Part shown: in pieces, positions 13,458-25,838 of the stretch
Layout: every line of letters starts with the position of its first letter
How positions within the stretch are numbered: the stretch's first letter is position 1
Source: Lasioglossum baleicum
Lineage: Eukaryota > Arthropoda > Insecta > Hymenoptera > Halictidae
Assembly: GCF_051020765.1 (NCBI RefSeq)
Contig: NC_134943.1
Span: 3,472,001-3,536,000, forward strand
Direction: 5' to 3'
DNA length: 64,000 bases
Made by a program: the position numbers and the translations under genes
Notes under the pieces: model-generated
Told to the model about the DNA's origin: nothing
Databases searched by the model: none
The model's input: only the letters and a program-made list of their open reading frames with translations

Positions 13458-15144
13458 AGATCCCGAGTTTTGACCAGGAACATCCAAATTGTCATTTAAG
13501 TACTCAATTTGTGGTAATTAAACTAACTGAATAGCTGTTTCATTGAGGATATCGGAAAGGATAATGCGTCTACACGAGATATCATCAAAAGTAAATTTTC
13601 AAAAATTATTAGTTAGAGCTGTGAACGGTCCTAAGCATTCCCAATCAAATTTTTATTTTTTTCCAGTGAAAGGTTCATCCATTTGTCCAGACTTCTAAAT
13701 TAATTATTGAAAGCAAGAAGATTGAAGAATTACTATAATTTTTGTTCCAAATACATTATTTTGATTTTATTTATTGTTGTTTTACACGATTCGTTTTTAC
13801 TGTACTTTTCGAGTACCAGCGGATGTGTTCTCTCTTCCAATAGTATTGTCTACGTAATAATAAAAGAACTACATCCACGATGAGTAACACGAGGTTCTAT
13901 TTTTCACAAGGAAGTTCAATAAGGATACTGTGCAGGAAATGGCACGAACTTCCCGGACGATCTAACACTTACAATTGAAACGGAATACTGGTGTGCATGC
14001 TCTGTATTTTAACCGAAATAACCAATTTCATAATCGGTAGGTACCATACCCGGCATATCGTGTATAAAAAGAAGGAAACTTTTGCACACACCTGAACATC
14101 GTAAGAATATTTTCTGGACTGCGAAACAAAGTTTCGAAAAACATACCGAGAATACACAGCATTAATATTAATTCGCGGTTTGACAGTTTATATTCACACC
14201 TCGAGTTCACAGTTGAATAACCATGCCCGAGTATTATGTATAATAGATCCGTCCGCATACATTTGAATAAAACGCATCTCCCTGCGAAAAGTTTCTCATT
14301 CAGGAATAACAAATTTATTCAAATCGAGTTTTATCCGCGAGAAGTAAGGAATCCTTTCCGTCGTGAAACACCGGGAAGAAAAGTTCGTATTGAACCGTAT
14401 CGAATACCCGTGCGCTGAAAGTAATAAAGTAGTTTGAAGACGATAAGAAGGTAACTAGATTGCCGAGTCACGCGGAATACGGAAGCGGAGTTTTTCTATT
14501 CATTTTAATCTTTATACTCTATTTAGACCCGCTACATTTGTTTCTTACGATGATCCCCATGGTTAGACAGTTCACAGAAATTCAACCTGTTCCTTAATCG
14601 AATCGTGACGCGGGATGAAAAATGGATGGCTAACGACAATAGGAAATGTTCTGCTCAGCGGTTCTCAGATGAGAAGTCCCTCGATAGCTTCACTAAGCTC
14701 CGGACGCACGCAAGAAAGGACTATAATCGCTGTTCAATGGTTTGCTGACTGAATAATTTACTTTTTCTTAAGCCCGGTGGAACAATTGATTGTTGAGCGA
14801 TAATTCATTTCTAGTTGTCCAACCAAATCTGGATCAGGTGAAATACGATCCTGCGCCTCATCTATCATGCTCCCCCTTTTTCACAAGTGACTCCTAGTTT
14901 TTTGAACGTACAGATTGCTTTCTGAAGGATACAGTATATTCCAGAACCCGTATGGAAACACTTGCGGATTTCATCAATTTTAGAAACTCGGATCTTTATG
15001 GAAATCTGCAAGCGTTTAATAATGTACATTTTCTATCGTGTTATAAACTGGTTTTAAAAATATACGATCAATATTCGTAAAGTGGAATAAATTCGATCGG
15101 AACATTTTATTTAACTTATAGCATTTAAAAAGTTTTTTGAATGA
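13458..15144. other. Unannotated AT-rich DNA
   Basis: May include the body of a decayed pogo-like element up to about 13802. Otherwise only short frames occur (13969-14157, 14028-14312 minus), with no recognisable product. Confidence 0.5.
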
Positions 15145-15318
15145 CAGTAGGACCTCGATTAACCGGCTTGATCGGAAAAAGCCAGATGGATAATCAAGAC
15201 ATTATATTCCAAAATAAATTTTTTATTTTTGAAAATTAATATCCCATCATACATAATATAATCACATTTAAACGCATATTTGTTTCTAATCGGGATCCGG
15301 TTAATCGAGGTCCTACTG
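15145..15318. mobile_element. 174-bp pogo/Tigger-like MITE
   Basis: Perfect 22-bp terminal inverted repeats: CAGTAGGACCTCGATTAA... at 15145 and its complement ending at 15318. TA follows the right end (15319-15320), whereas the left flank is GA, so one side of a TA target duplication has probably mutated. The CAGT start followed by CTCGATTAACCGG is typical of pogo-type elements. The interior is AT-rich and noncoding. A related end lies 1.7 kb upstream at 13436. Confidence 0.85.
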
Positions 15319-15713
15319 TATCTACACATTTTATCTAGATAAAGGCGGGACAGAAAAATCAAGCTGATACAATTCAGGACACAATCTCCAAAAAATGAAA
15401 TTGAATTATTGGTCGAACATAAATTTCATTATAATACGAGCCGACAAATTTCAAGCATGTCTGTCACGTGTTCCCGGCATTTAATCCCGTTCGTTCAACT
15501 GCTTTAATACTATCAGGATCATCGAATCCTCCCTATTAGCGAGTACACGAGTGTGTGGAGCCAGTTTCGCGGCCATTTCCGCGCGTAGGCGATGAGTTAT
15601 TACCGTTCTGCATGCCTGACGTGAAAATATAGGCATCCGCCTTCTGTCATTTACCAGACATTGAAAAATTTGACGTGATTTAGTTCGCGATAAAAATTCA
15701 CTGTTAGCGAATG

Positions 15714-16140
15714 CCCGCGGAAAAATTGCGAAATCTTCGAACACCTCCGAAACACGCCTTAAATAAAACTTAAATAAATCATAGACGAAACATCGTACCT
15801 TCTTTATGAAAAAGTGAAATGAATAAAAAATATGACATTAAGAAGTTCCTGCAGAAAAATTGCAAAATATTCAAGTACCTCCGAAGCAAACCATCAGGGA
15901 AGATTATCGTGTAAAGCAGGAAAATCGAGTAATAGTTTAACACTGTTTTTCTTCAAAACTACGAGTTATAGAATTTTATTTTTATTTTTTAGAAATTACG
16001 AAACATAGACAAGTTTTACGCGGCGAATACAAAAACTAACTTTTTTCAATTGGTCGACAGACCTCGTAAGAAGAATGACAAGAAAAAAATTCTCTATTAG
16101 GAAATAAGAGAAAATCTTCAAACACCACCAAACCACAACT
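15714..16140 (+). repeat. Three diverged direct repeats of about 44 bp
   Basis: A segment reading GGAAAAATTGCGAAATCTTC, then GAACACCTCCGAAAC (from 15718), recurs as GCAGAAAAATTGCAAAATAT, then CAAGTACCTCCGAAGC (from about 15850). It recurs again more weakly as GAGAAAATCTTCAAACACC (from about 16107). The spacings are about 133 and 255 bp. This suggests an old tandem duplication with later expansion of spacer sequence. Confidence 0.5.
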
Positions 16141-17700
16141 TAACTGCACAACCATAAAGAAATAAAGAATTACACGATAATGCAGTTGCTACTAAATGAA
16201 TTATTATTCTACAGACGAGACGGAATTAATTATCTCGCGTGCTCTATCAATGTCAAATCTTGTCAGTCGAGCACGGCAACAACATGCCTAGCCTACGATT
16301 CCGCAGTGTGTTCCGTGCATACTAATTGTGACAGGGGAGTGCAACGTTGTAGATTCGCACGTGACTAATCCGCCAGCTTTGTCACGGCGGATAGCTTCGC
16401 GCAGGAGACGGGAACGAATCTAACAGGTGCCATCGGGAGGAGTGAGAGGGAGAGGGAGAAAAAAAACAGGAAGAAAATTAATCGAACAGGTTAAACAAAC
16501 GACGCGGCTTTCCGCCGCGCGTGTTCACCTTTCACGAAACGCTCCGCCAAATTGGACTCCTATCCGCGGGCTCGTAAATTACACGGAGACGCATGTCAAC
16601 GCGAATAAACGCGCTTCGCCGGCAGCTTTCTAATCGGCCATTATAACGCAGCGCCAATTTATAGATCAACAAATTCAAACCACGCTCGAGTCGGACAATC
16701 CGATATAATCCGACAGTCAATAATCGATAGTCCGTTGTTGACTTTTACGAAATGGTTCCAGCACAATGACCTTTTTTAAGAGATCACGCTAACGAAAGCT
16801 CGGCTGGCACAGCTACTTCCATCCGCAACACGTTTCTGCAACGACTGAATTACCTCACATTCTACTATCTACCTTATTAATCGCGAAAGTATGACCGTGT
16901 CCCGAGACGGAGCTATCTAAGTCGGAAGTAAATCAAGCATTCCGCTTGTGGCAGACCGTTGCTAAACACCAGAGAAATACCTTTAATAATCGCACGGGGT
17001 TTCTTCGGCTGTGTGTGCACCACTTTATGCATCGGTTTGAGGTAATCGAACTGCTCATCTCTATTAACCAGCATTGTCGAGAAATGTAGAAATTTATTTA
17101 ATTCAGTAACGACGTATCCGCGAGGGATGAAACTGACTGTTCTACTCTACCTTGTAGAAAGGATGTATTAAAATTTTTAGCAATGTTCAACATTCAAAGA
17201 CACATGTTTGTATATTGAATAATTTACTGTAAATTTAAAAATGATGGAACCTAGCATTTTAATAGATCCCGTAGACCCAGTGTTAATGGTATGGTAGTAT
17301 TGGAATTAGACTTTCGACCGATAACTGCAGTTTGCAAAAATTGCAATTATTTGGAGACGGGACTTAAGAAAACCCGCTGAAATTTAAACCGCTAAAAATC
17401 TGAATAATTTTTACCAATCCAATAAGAAATCAGCGAACAGAAGAATAACCCGAAAAACACGCAAATCTTAAAACAGCGCACGTACATAGGCGGCGTGCCG
17501 GCGCGTCGTCACGCATTCGAATTTGTCTTATTCAACGGAACTGGAGGGAACAGTGCCGAACCTAGTCAGCGGTGTCCGACAATTATGCAACATTATGTTG
17601 GCCGGCGTAGAAAAGCAAGTGCAATGCATTGCTCGTTTTACGAGGCCGTGATTACTGAACGTGACTGCACAAGGCGGTGTAACGCGAACGGGCTGAACCA
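16141..17700. other. Unannotated
   Basis: Short frames only (16180-16368 and 16427-16633 plus). No recognised domain or repeat end was found. Confidence 0.55.
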
Positions 17701-17792
17701 CTAGAGAGAGAGATAGAGAGCGAGAGGGCGGAGGGGGAAGAGGAAGCAAGATGAAGAAACACAGAGAAAGACAAAGATAGAGAGAGAAACCG
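17701..17792 (+). repeat. Purine-rich (GA) low-complexity tract
   Basis: About 90 bp almost entirely of A and G on the plus strand, including GAGAGAGAGATAGAGAGCG and later AGATAGAGAGAG. The complementary frames (17528-17851, 17652-17960 and 17701-18003 minus) give low-complexity Ser/Leu-rich peptides from this tract and are not genes. Confidence 0.85.
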
Positions 17793-18757
17793 TTCTGTAG
17801 GGGTATTGGTCTGTGTAAAGTATTGCCGGCCGAGTGGTGTGTAATATGCATATGCGGGCTCTGTTACACCGAACGGAGGAGGATGCACCTGCCCCACGAC
17901 GCTCAGATAGTCCGCTTGAGAAAGCCTCGCGGACGAACCCCTCTTCCGTTTCGAATACATTGCCTGTGAGAAACGATTGGCTAGCAGGTCGACCGGTACA
18001 CATACTTAGGAGACTCGAAGCCGCGCCGGTAGTTCTGAATTAAAGCAGCGACTACAGGGAACGAGCCAGCCTCTACTTATCGCTTGACGTAGATTACTGC
18101 ACCGTAGAATGCACCATGCCGTCCTACCTCGGAACCTCCACCTTTCTCTCCCCCTTCCCGATACGTCGCGTCGCTTTGTATCGCTGTTAAAACCCGGCCG
18201 AGTTAATAAACTATATCGCGGGAAGAATAACTTTCTGTGTTCCTCGGCGCCCACCTTCTTCTTCTTGTCTACCCGTCAGCATTCCGCCGAGAAAACCGCA
18301 CGTACCCCTGCTCCGATGCACTGCCCCGCTGTTGTATTATTTATACTGTGCGCGCCTCCTCCTGTGCACGCTGGAAGAACACTATTTTCCACTTTGTCGC
18401 CAACTTGCTCGACCCGCCATTCCATTCTTTGCTAATGTTTGCGCTTTTCGGCAGAGATTGAAAGAGTTTCGAACCCTTTTCCTCTTGCCTCCGTTTGAAA
18501 CTTGCGAGCTCTGGGACTTTTTGCAACTATGTTTTCCTAGTGCAAGTTTTAATAAGGACAGCCGAGGCTCCTGAAAGTTTCTGTTTGAATGGAACTGGAG
18601 ATGAACATTATAACTGGCACGCCTTTCTCGATTCGATCAATAGCATAAGCTGTCGAAATGGAAATAAACTCTAAGATCCCCGAAGTGCTAGATTGATCAA
18701 GAGCATGGCAAAGTAAATGGTACAGTGTACCTTTGCTTCTTCTCTTTGTGATGAGTA
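17793..18757. other. GC-richer block, no supported gene
   Basis: Overlapping frames occur on both strands (18109-18435 plus, 108 codons; 18006-18254 minus). Their number reflects low stop-codon density. None is recognisable. Confidence 0.5.
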
Positions 18758-18878
18758 GACTGTGGATCTTTATGAGGTATAAACATTTCATGCATCATGA
18801 TGCGAGCACACTAATGTGTTTAGCTGATAATGATACTTCACCCACCCATTTTTGTTATAAATGCATAAAATGTCCAGT
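18758..18878 (+). mobile_element. GACTGCGG MITE family, copy A (internally deleted)
   Basis: The left end reads TAGACTGTGGATCTTTATG and the right end carries TTTTTGTTATAAATGCATAAAA followed by a degraded CCAGTA terminus. The family's intact length is about 180 bp, so this 121-bp copy has lost internal sequence. TA precedes the left end. Confidence 0.7.
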
Positions 18879-21800
18879 ATTGGCACAGTTAAGTTAGAAA
18901 GTATGGCAAGTATGATAAATGCAATCCTAACTGTATGTGCAAATGTATCTAGCACAAAGATTGAGAAAGCTACGGAACTTTTTACTAAGTTTTATGTAAA
19001 ATATGGGCCGAAGAACTTTTTTAAAAAATTGTTCTGATAGTACACGTTCGAATGAGAAAAGTTAAAGAAGAAACCTTGAAAATAAATGTTTTGGCTCGGA
19101 TAGCACTTATATTGTTATTTTACAATACATACAATAATTAATAGTATTCTGTGAAAGAAAAATAACAAGAATGATGCACCTTTTCATTTAAAATCGCACG
19201 TTAACGACATCAATTAAACAACTGCCCAAAATTAAAATACGCTATCTATGGAACGTAAGTAATTGGCCGCGAGAGATTTTGCTTTCGGGATCGGTAGAGG
19301 TACTATTACCTTTCGGTTTAGTTGGTAGCTGCTTCCAGTTTGGTACGCTTACGTAGAAACGTGTATTCCCCAAGGCTTAAGTAAGCTGGCTCTTAATAGA
19401 TCGTAGGCGGTGGCTGCGATCTTATCAGTATCTCGATCGCAACTGCCGATTTCTCGACTGGCAGATCAGCTCTTGATCTATCCACCGCGTTATAATGAAC
19501 GGTAGATTAGAGAAGTGCCTTAATGAACTTGGTGGCAATTGGATACAAGTTCCAGATTGGTCGCAGACCAAATCTAACAGCAAATCAAATTAAAATGGGA
19601 AGGTAGAGTAGAATACCAAATTTGCTAATAGGATTGCAAGTAGGATATAGGCGATTGTAAATACCATCTGTATGTAAAAAGAACATTTTACATATTTTAT
19701 GCATTCTTGACAAGAAAGAGAAGCATGAAACAGTAAGATAAAAGAGATTCAAGAGTAATATGTTATCATCAATTTATTAGAATTATTAAAGAATACCAAT
19801 TTGTATTTGATTTTAAATTGTAAATTGATTTCTGTACTCTTTACATTTGCTCCACACAGTCTACCTGCAACCATTATTCTTGTTCAATAAATTATTCAAA
19901 AAAGATTGAAACATATGCCACGCTGTTAGGTTCCACTATAGCTTGCGATATACTTGGTCCCATCGCTAGAGTACCGACAATATCTGCGGGGTGTGAAAGA
20001 TAGATAAGATCGACGGAACTCTGATCTAGGTATCTCGTTAGCATCACCGTACTTTAGATTTAGTTGCCGATACAGTTGCCCCAACCGTGACGTTTTTGCG
20101 ATCCTATAAATACATAGCCTCGATGAAATGTTCCTATAAATTACAATAAACGATGTTTATAATAATTATAATGTTCGAGGTCCGAGTAGAATAAATTCCC
20201 TGTGCCTACAGATAACTCTAAAAAATCTTTGGAGATTAATTAAATGATTACATTATAGTCACTACGTACATGAGAAGATGCTGACAAAACACTGGGAGGA
20301 TATCCCCTATATTTTAATATTGTTGAATGTCCACCTATCAAGAGTTAATCATGAGCTTGTTATGGGTCGAGGTGTAAAAAATCAGGTAAAAAGTTGCCAG
20401 TCATTGTAAAAATTACAGGATCAATTTAACGTTATGTGCACAATGTAGTGGAAGTATGTGTATCATGTCGGTTTAAAATAAACATAATACGTCTTATAAT
20501 TATCTATTTCTATTTATAATTTCGTATAATTAAAATAAGTATAATGCTTCTTATAATTGCTGTATGTGTTCAATTTTTTAAGCTTAAATATATTCTTCTG
20601 ATTGATTTATTTCTGTTGAGCATGATATAACCACATTTATACTAATTAAAATGCTACTTGATTTTTTGTTTGACCAATAGAATAGCTGTAATTATGTCAG
20701 CCAATAAGGCAATTCTTTTACATGCCCTTCTTCAAGAAACTATAAGTCACACAATTAAAAAAAAAAATGACTTACATGACGTTTCACACCAGAAAACCTC
20801 CGTAACATATCTTGGTAATCTAATCGCTTTCGACATCCAGTTCCCGATTGGGGCGCCGGTTATCTCGTTGGAGGAGGATTATTAATGAAATAAAATTATA
20901 TCCCGCGGGAAAAATACGGCGTACAACATCGGATTTGATTCGCGTGACCGTTTAACTCCGGTGTCGGGGCTCGCAACTGTATCTCGCCTGTGCAGCCCGT
21001 AATAAATTGAAGTTGTTGCATCGGCTCGGCATTACGCAAGCCAATTTATTAATGCTCGCTAAAATCGGGACGACGACGCTTGAAACTTTCTCGCTGAGGG
21101 AGTCCGCTCTTCGTACGAATGTGGAATAACCGGGCACACCACGTTTATAATTGGTCCACGCGGCTCCATCCCGCTCGGAGCCGCTTGTAATCCTCTTACG
21201 AAATAAATCATAAGGAAAAGAAGGTAAAAGGATCGGTCAAATGAAAGGGCTGCGAGCACTGCACTCGATACATCAATCTGTAGTCAGCGAGAGAGATCTT
21301 TCTTTGATTACTACCGGAGTGCAGCCTTTTTTTTTCTTCGCCGCGGAGAAGTAATTAAATCAATAATAGTGATTTATGGGCACTGGGGCCGTCCGGTTGC
21401 GTTAAAAATATCAGGTCAACTTCAATTACCGTCCCGCGTTCTATTTATCACGGTGCCCCGTCGACTGGCGGGAAAGCAATTTTGCATTCTAATAATACAC
21501 AACATTGCCTTGGGAATGGATTATTCGATCGTCTTTTCACGCCGCGGCGATCCGAAACCGAGGAAACTCCGGTACAATTGGCAACAAGGTGATTCTGCGT
21601 GGAAAAAAAAACAAGGCGCGAACGTGGAACGAAAGTTTTTCATACGAGGCTCCGTTTCCGGGAAAAACGGATCGTGAAAGTTTGATGCGAGAGCATTAGC
21701 GTTTACGATAAGTAGAAACGGTTGGTCATGGTCAGACGCGTTTCACGATTCCTAGTCAACGGCACGCGCATCTAGATTAACACGTATCCAACCGCATGAC

Positions 21801-22070
21801 TAAAAATAGTCATTTTATCGCCGATCAGCAACGATCCGATGACCAATATTGATCATTGGACTGCGGATTAGGGATTGCAATCCCGCGATGCGGGATCCCG
21901 CGTCATTAGTCCAGTCAACGAAAAGGCGTAGAGGGAAATGGAAGGAACACAATTTTTAATTTTGGGACTTTGTTTGGACTAGTTAGGAGGTAAACATACT
22001 AAAAGTCCCCACTCCTAGGAGGTGAGCGGGGTGCAGGGGGCACGTAGAAGATCCCCTTTTTCGGTTTTCC
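18879..22070. other. Long unannotated stretch
   Basis: AT-rich DNA with no frame above about 100 codons. 21369-21677 plus (102 codons) lies in a short GC-richer part and is not recognisable. No paired transposon ends were found. Confidence 0.55.
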
Positions 22071-22199
22071 GCTTATATCTCGGAAACTATGCGTCCTAGC
22101 GATAAGACCATTGCATACAAAATGAAAGCTGACAAAATGTGCCACAGGATTGATTCGATTCAGTTTTTCGCTATCTCGCATAGTTTCCAAGATATCCGC
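22071..22199. repeat. 129-bp imperfect fold-back
   Basis: GCTTATATCTCGGAAACTAT at 22071 is matched at 20 of 23 positions by the complement of the segment at 22177-22199 (CGCATAGTTTCCAAGATATC). Similarity continues a few bases further in on both sides. This may be a fragment of a fold-back transposon, but no target duplication was identified. Confidence 0.55.
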
Positions 22200-22395
22200 G
22201 ATCTTTATACATTTAAGGAATATGAAAATTTTCGAAAAATGCTAAAATATACGATAGAAATCGATAGAATTTAGTACTCGGTAATTTTTATTTATTTTGG
22301 ATCTACAAAAGCGTTCCCAGTAAAAATAGGATTTTATTTGATTTCACTTTCTTAAAATATGATTATAGAATGAGAAAATTGCATAAACATGTTTA

Positions 22396-22576
22396 GACTG
22401 CAGATCCTCATGCAAAATAAAAAGTTTTCTGCGTCAATTACGATGTACTGGAACCAAATAAATATTTTTCCTTTAATACTTTTGAAATTCGGTATCTCCA
22501 TAAATTATTTCAATATTTTTGCCATTTTTTATTTCATCGACTCATTTTTACTTATAGACTCTTAAAATCCGCAGGT
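22396..22576 (+). mobile_element. GACTGCGG MITE family, copy B
   Basis: The 5' end reads GACTGCAGATCCTCATGC with the family's AAAATAAAAA tract. The 3' end reads CTCATTTTTACTTATAGAC and then TTAAAATCCGCAGG. TA flanks both ends (22394-22395 and 22577-22578). The length of about 181 bp is close to the intact copy at 62357-62536. Confidence 0.85.
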
Positions 22577-22578
22577 TA

Positions 22579-23474
22579 GTTGTAATATGTTGAAACGGTA
22601 ATTTCGTAATACGATGAACAAATGTATAAAAAAAGATATAATTTGATCACATAATCCACAAGATGTATACATGGATATCGAGCACACAAATTATTCATAG
22701 TCGAGAGCTATCGCTGTAGAAATGATGTTCGCATGATCCTCTTCGCGAGTGTCGCAATATTAATGGTCGGGGGTGCGCATACCGGCACGGGGCAACCGTG
22801 ATGCAATTTCACAAACGTCTGATCAACAAATTGTAAGAGCACAAGTAACGATAAACGGAAGTCGATTCGAGCGATAACAGTGGGGCCCGGCTCGGGCCAG
22901 CGTGGAACATGCAGAAGTAACAACGTGATACAACCCCGTGAACTTACAGTTGCCCGGTTGGTTTATGAGTCCAACAACGGAATCTGAATATGATTTACGA
23001 GCTGACACTGGCAGCCGGCTCGTTGCACAAGTAGCGAGGGGAGAGGGCAATAGGGTTGACGGTGCATCCGCATGTTCGGCGTGCAGTGGCGATGCACAGT
23101 TGATCGCAATAATACGGACTATGTACTTCTGCTGAGTCCACTGCCGCATTGCTAGCCGTTTCCGTCTATCTCCAGTACCTATTACTCAAGGCAAGCGTAA
23201 ACTGTTTACACTGTAATAAACATTTCGCGGCGGGGACAAATGTTAACATCAGTCGAACCACCACTCGAAGTAACTGGACTCGGTAGTCTTACTGTGCGAG
23301 TAATCATAACGGTGACTTCGCTAGGATACTGTTAAATTTTGCTCGTCAAGTAGTCAAATCTTAGGATTCACTTATCGTTGTTGTACTTTTATCTTTTTCT
23401 TTTTTTTTATTTTATTGACTCTGATAACAGGAGAACCACGTAGAAAAATATTGCATTATACTATGAATCTACTA
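22579..23474. other. Unannotated
   Basis: Includes a moderately GC-rich part at 22700-23150 with a 108-codon minus-strand frame (22823-23149). It has no recognisable domain. Confidence 0.5.
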
Positions 23475-23872
23475 TTAGGTGTGCAAATAAGTTCCTTCCC
23501 CTTTTGTTTCTACGATCATAACTTCTGACTGAATTCGAATAACTTCCCGATTTTGGTGCCATCTGAAAGAGCGTTCTTTTAGTTTTAAGAAGAGTCGTGA
23601 TGAACGCTGTAAGAGTTTCCAGTCCTATCCAACAAGGAAATCAGCTGTTGAAGCTACTAAAATTTTAATTCGGAAGACGACGGTCAGGTTCACCGAGAAA
23701 GTTTGATGACGGTCAGTTAGAGCAATTGCTCAACGGAAATCCGAGCCAGACGCAAGAAGAATTGACAGAAAGATTGGGAGTCACACACCAGGCAAGATTT
23801 TATTACATTTTACATTCATAAAATGTAATATTGAATTTGGAAGAGAAGGGGAAAGAACTTATTTGCACCTAA
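23475..23872 (+). mobile_element. Internally deleted mariner element
   Basis: Terminal inverted repeats TTAGGTGTGCAAATAAGTTC (23475) and its complement (ending 23872) are flanked by TA at 23473-23474 and 23873-23874. In the interior, 23669-23795 reads in one frame as the helix-turn-helix region of a mariner transposase, including RSGSPRKFDDGQLEQLL followed by SQTQEELTERLGVTHQA. A weaker upstream match (KSAVEATK) lies in another frame at about 23638, so the N-terminal part is frameshifted or deleted. At 398 bp the element is far shorter than the roughly 1.3-kb full mariner and lacks the catalytic domain. A hairpin (ATTACATTTTA ... TAAAATGTAAT) lies at about 23803-23830, at the likely deletion junction. 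Confidence 0.9.
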
Positions 23873-23874
23873 TA

Positions 23875-24216
23875 TAAATCCACCATGTGAATGTACATTG
23901 TTTAATTTATAATTTCACGCTTCAAAGAAATAGATTTCGCAAGTGAAACAAATTGTAAGAAAAGAAGTCAAGAACAAAGAGTGAATTACATTATTTCACC
24001 CCACGCATAATATTATAAATTATTTTCGAACCTCGTGTCGGATTAAATTGGAATTAAAAAGGAAGATCAATTTTTTTAAATGGTTTCCAATTGGATATCA
24101 CGCTGTAATAGCAGTGTTAGGGTTTCTTTGGTACGTGTAAGATGTTCTCGGACGTCTTTTTTCACCGTGAGGATTCCATACGAAGACGGAACTGTGAATC
24201 GAATCACGGGGAATCG
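23875..24216. other. Unannotated AT-rich spacer
   Basis: DNA between two mariner remnants. It may contain further decayed transposase sequence toward its right end, but I cannot align it confidently. Confidence 0.4.
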
Positions 24217-24520
24217 ATCAGCAATAGAATTTTACGAATGCGAGCCCGCAAGACCGCGCACAAAGGGGCCGGTGGGAAGTTTGATCGTATTTCTCACCCT
24301 TCGTTGAACCCTAATTTGGCGCCGTGCGATATCCACTTCTTTTCTCACCTTAAAGGAGACCTCAAAGGGACTTATTTGTCCACAGGTGACGATGGAACGT
24401 AAGCGATGGCTGTCTCGGATCAAAGAAAGGCCGCGTGAATTCTTCGTTAACGGAATGCGAAAACTCGTTTCCCATTGAGAAAAATGTATTCAATTACAAG
24501 GCAATTAAGTAGAAAAACGT
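24217..24520 (+). pseudogene. Mariner transposase, C-terminal fragment (broken)
   Basis: HPSLNPNLAPCD (from 24295) matches the HPPYSPDLAPCD signature, placing the third catalytic aspartate of mariner's DD34D triad at codon 24328-24330. It is followed by FFSHLKGDLKGTYLS. A stop (24400-24402) and a frameshift follow, after which the adjacent frame from 24401 reads KRWLSRIKERPREFFVNG and MRKLVSH. A TGA at 24476-24478 replaces the usual Trp, and then comes EKCIQLQGN. Upstream, ARKTAHK/EPARPRTK (about 24235-24265) may be the degraded NARPH region in two frames. The first two catalytic aspartates are not identifiable. No terminal repeat was found for this fragment, and it lies outside the TIR-bounded element at 23475-23872, so it is a separate, older insertion. 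Confidence 0.85.
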
Positions 24521-25838
24521 ATATACCGTTCGAATTGTATTTCTATTCCTTTCCCGTCCTCTTCGGAGACGTTTCTTCTTTCTCAATAGTTTCAACCACT
24601 CCGTCTTATGCTTCGAAGTTTATGGAGTTTAGTTCACCCTGGCACGATCACCATAGAGTTTAAACCTTTTTCAGAGATCCCACTCCTTTTCGAGAAAGAA
24701 ATTACCGGCCGGAGTTATGTAAGTTTATTTATAGAGTATTTGTTACAATGAAAACACTTTTTGGTCCGTTGCGTGACGCAACAAGCTACTTCGTTTAATT
24801 ATTGAGTGGATTGCATGTAATGTCATCCGTGATAATAGACTGGCTACAATTCCCATAGAAAATGGTAGGTGTGAATTACATAATCGGAAATGTTAATTAG
24901 AATGTAGGCGTGATTTGTCAAGTAATAAAAAATGTAAAAACTGTAAAAAATATTTGGTATGATCTGCTATTTTTTAAAGTGATTTCTTAGCATGTAAATT
25001 ATCCAAATCAAATCAATATTGGACACAGCCAATATCAAAATTACTAATACTGACGAGAATGCATTCGATGCAATCATTTATGCATCCATATACGTGATGC
25101 AAATTTAATATTCGGACGATGAATGATACACAATTGTTAGCTCGTAAATAATACGATTGTACAATTTGTTCGTTCAATATGTATAATAAAACGATTGCTC
25201 GCAATATCGCCTCTTGTTAAGAAAACACAAAATTGTTGAAATCATTATATTGATTTGTCTTTCGAGTTTTTAGAGTACCGTTAAATTGGCATGGAACACG
25301 GGGTATTCATGAATTCTGATTGGTCAATTGCTTGTTGTTGGGTGGGGAGCAATGATTTCTGCAGGACGAATCGAACACGACGCAGTGTGACCCAATTAAG
25401 TGACCGATTCCGAGAATCGAGTGCTCTGGTTGCCGAAAGAGCCTCACCGGATTTGTGGTTTATGACCAAATTGTTCCATGGATCACGATGGTACGAATCC
25501 CTTGTTTCTAGTTTTATTGCACGGTCACGCACAAGTGTCACATGCTGTGATCACAAGATAACACACCTCGTAAACATGGTGTTCTCGAAAATGTGGTATT
25601 CATTTTCATGAAATTTATTTTTATAGCAACGTCACATTATCTTTCATTTAAGTATATATTAAAATCAAAAATCGGAAAATACTGTTTAATACAATATTTG
25701 TTGCATACAATAATTTCTGTGGATCTATGTATATGCAGAATAAGGATAACATTTCGGGATGGACACTATGTATAATGGCCTACAAGCTTGTGAATTTTTG
25801 CGTAACATATTGGTTGTTATATTAATTAATTAATGTAC
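24521..25838. other. Unannotated
   Basis: AT-rich. A 106-codon plus frame (25291-25611) and its 86-codon antisense overlap carry nothing recognisable. Confidence 0.55.

Noticed and set aside
17528..18003. Ser/Leu-rich minus-strand frames as signal-peptide proteins
   Set aside because: They translate a purine-rich low-complexity tract at 17701-17792.
21851..21902. Short GC hairpin (GGGATTGCAATCCCGCG) and nearby GGACTGCGGATTAG as a further MITE copy
   Set aside because: Only the first bases resemble the GACTGCGG end; the following AAAATAAAAA tract and the 3' end are missing.
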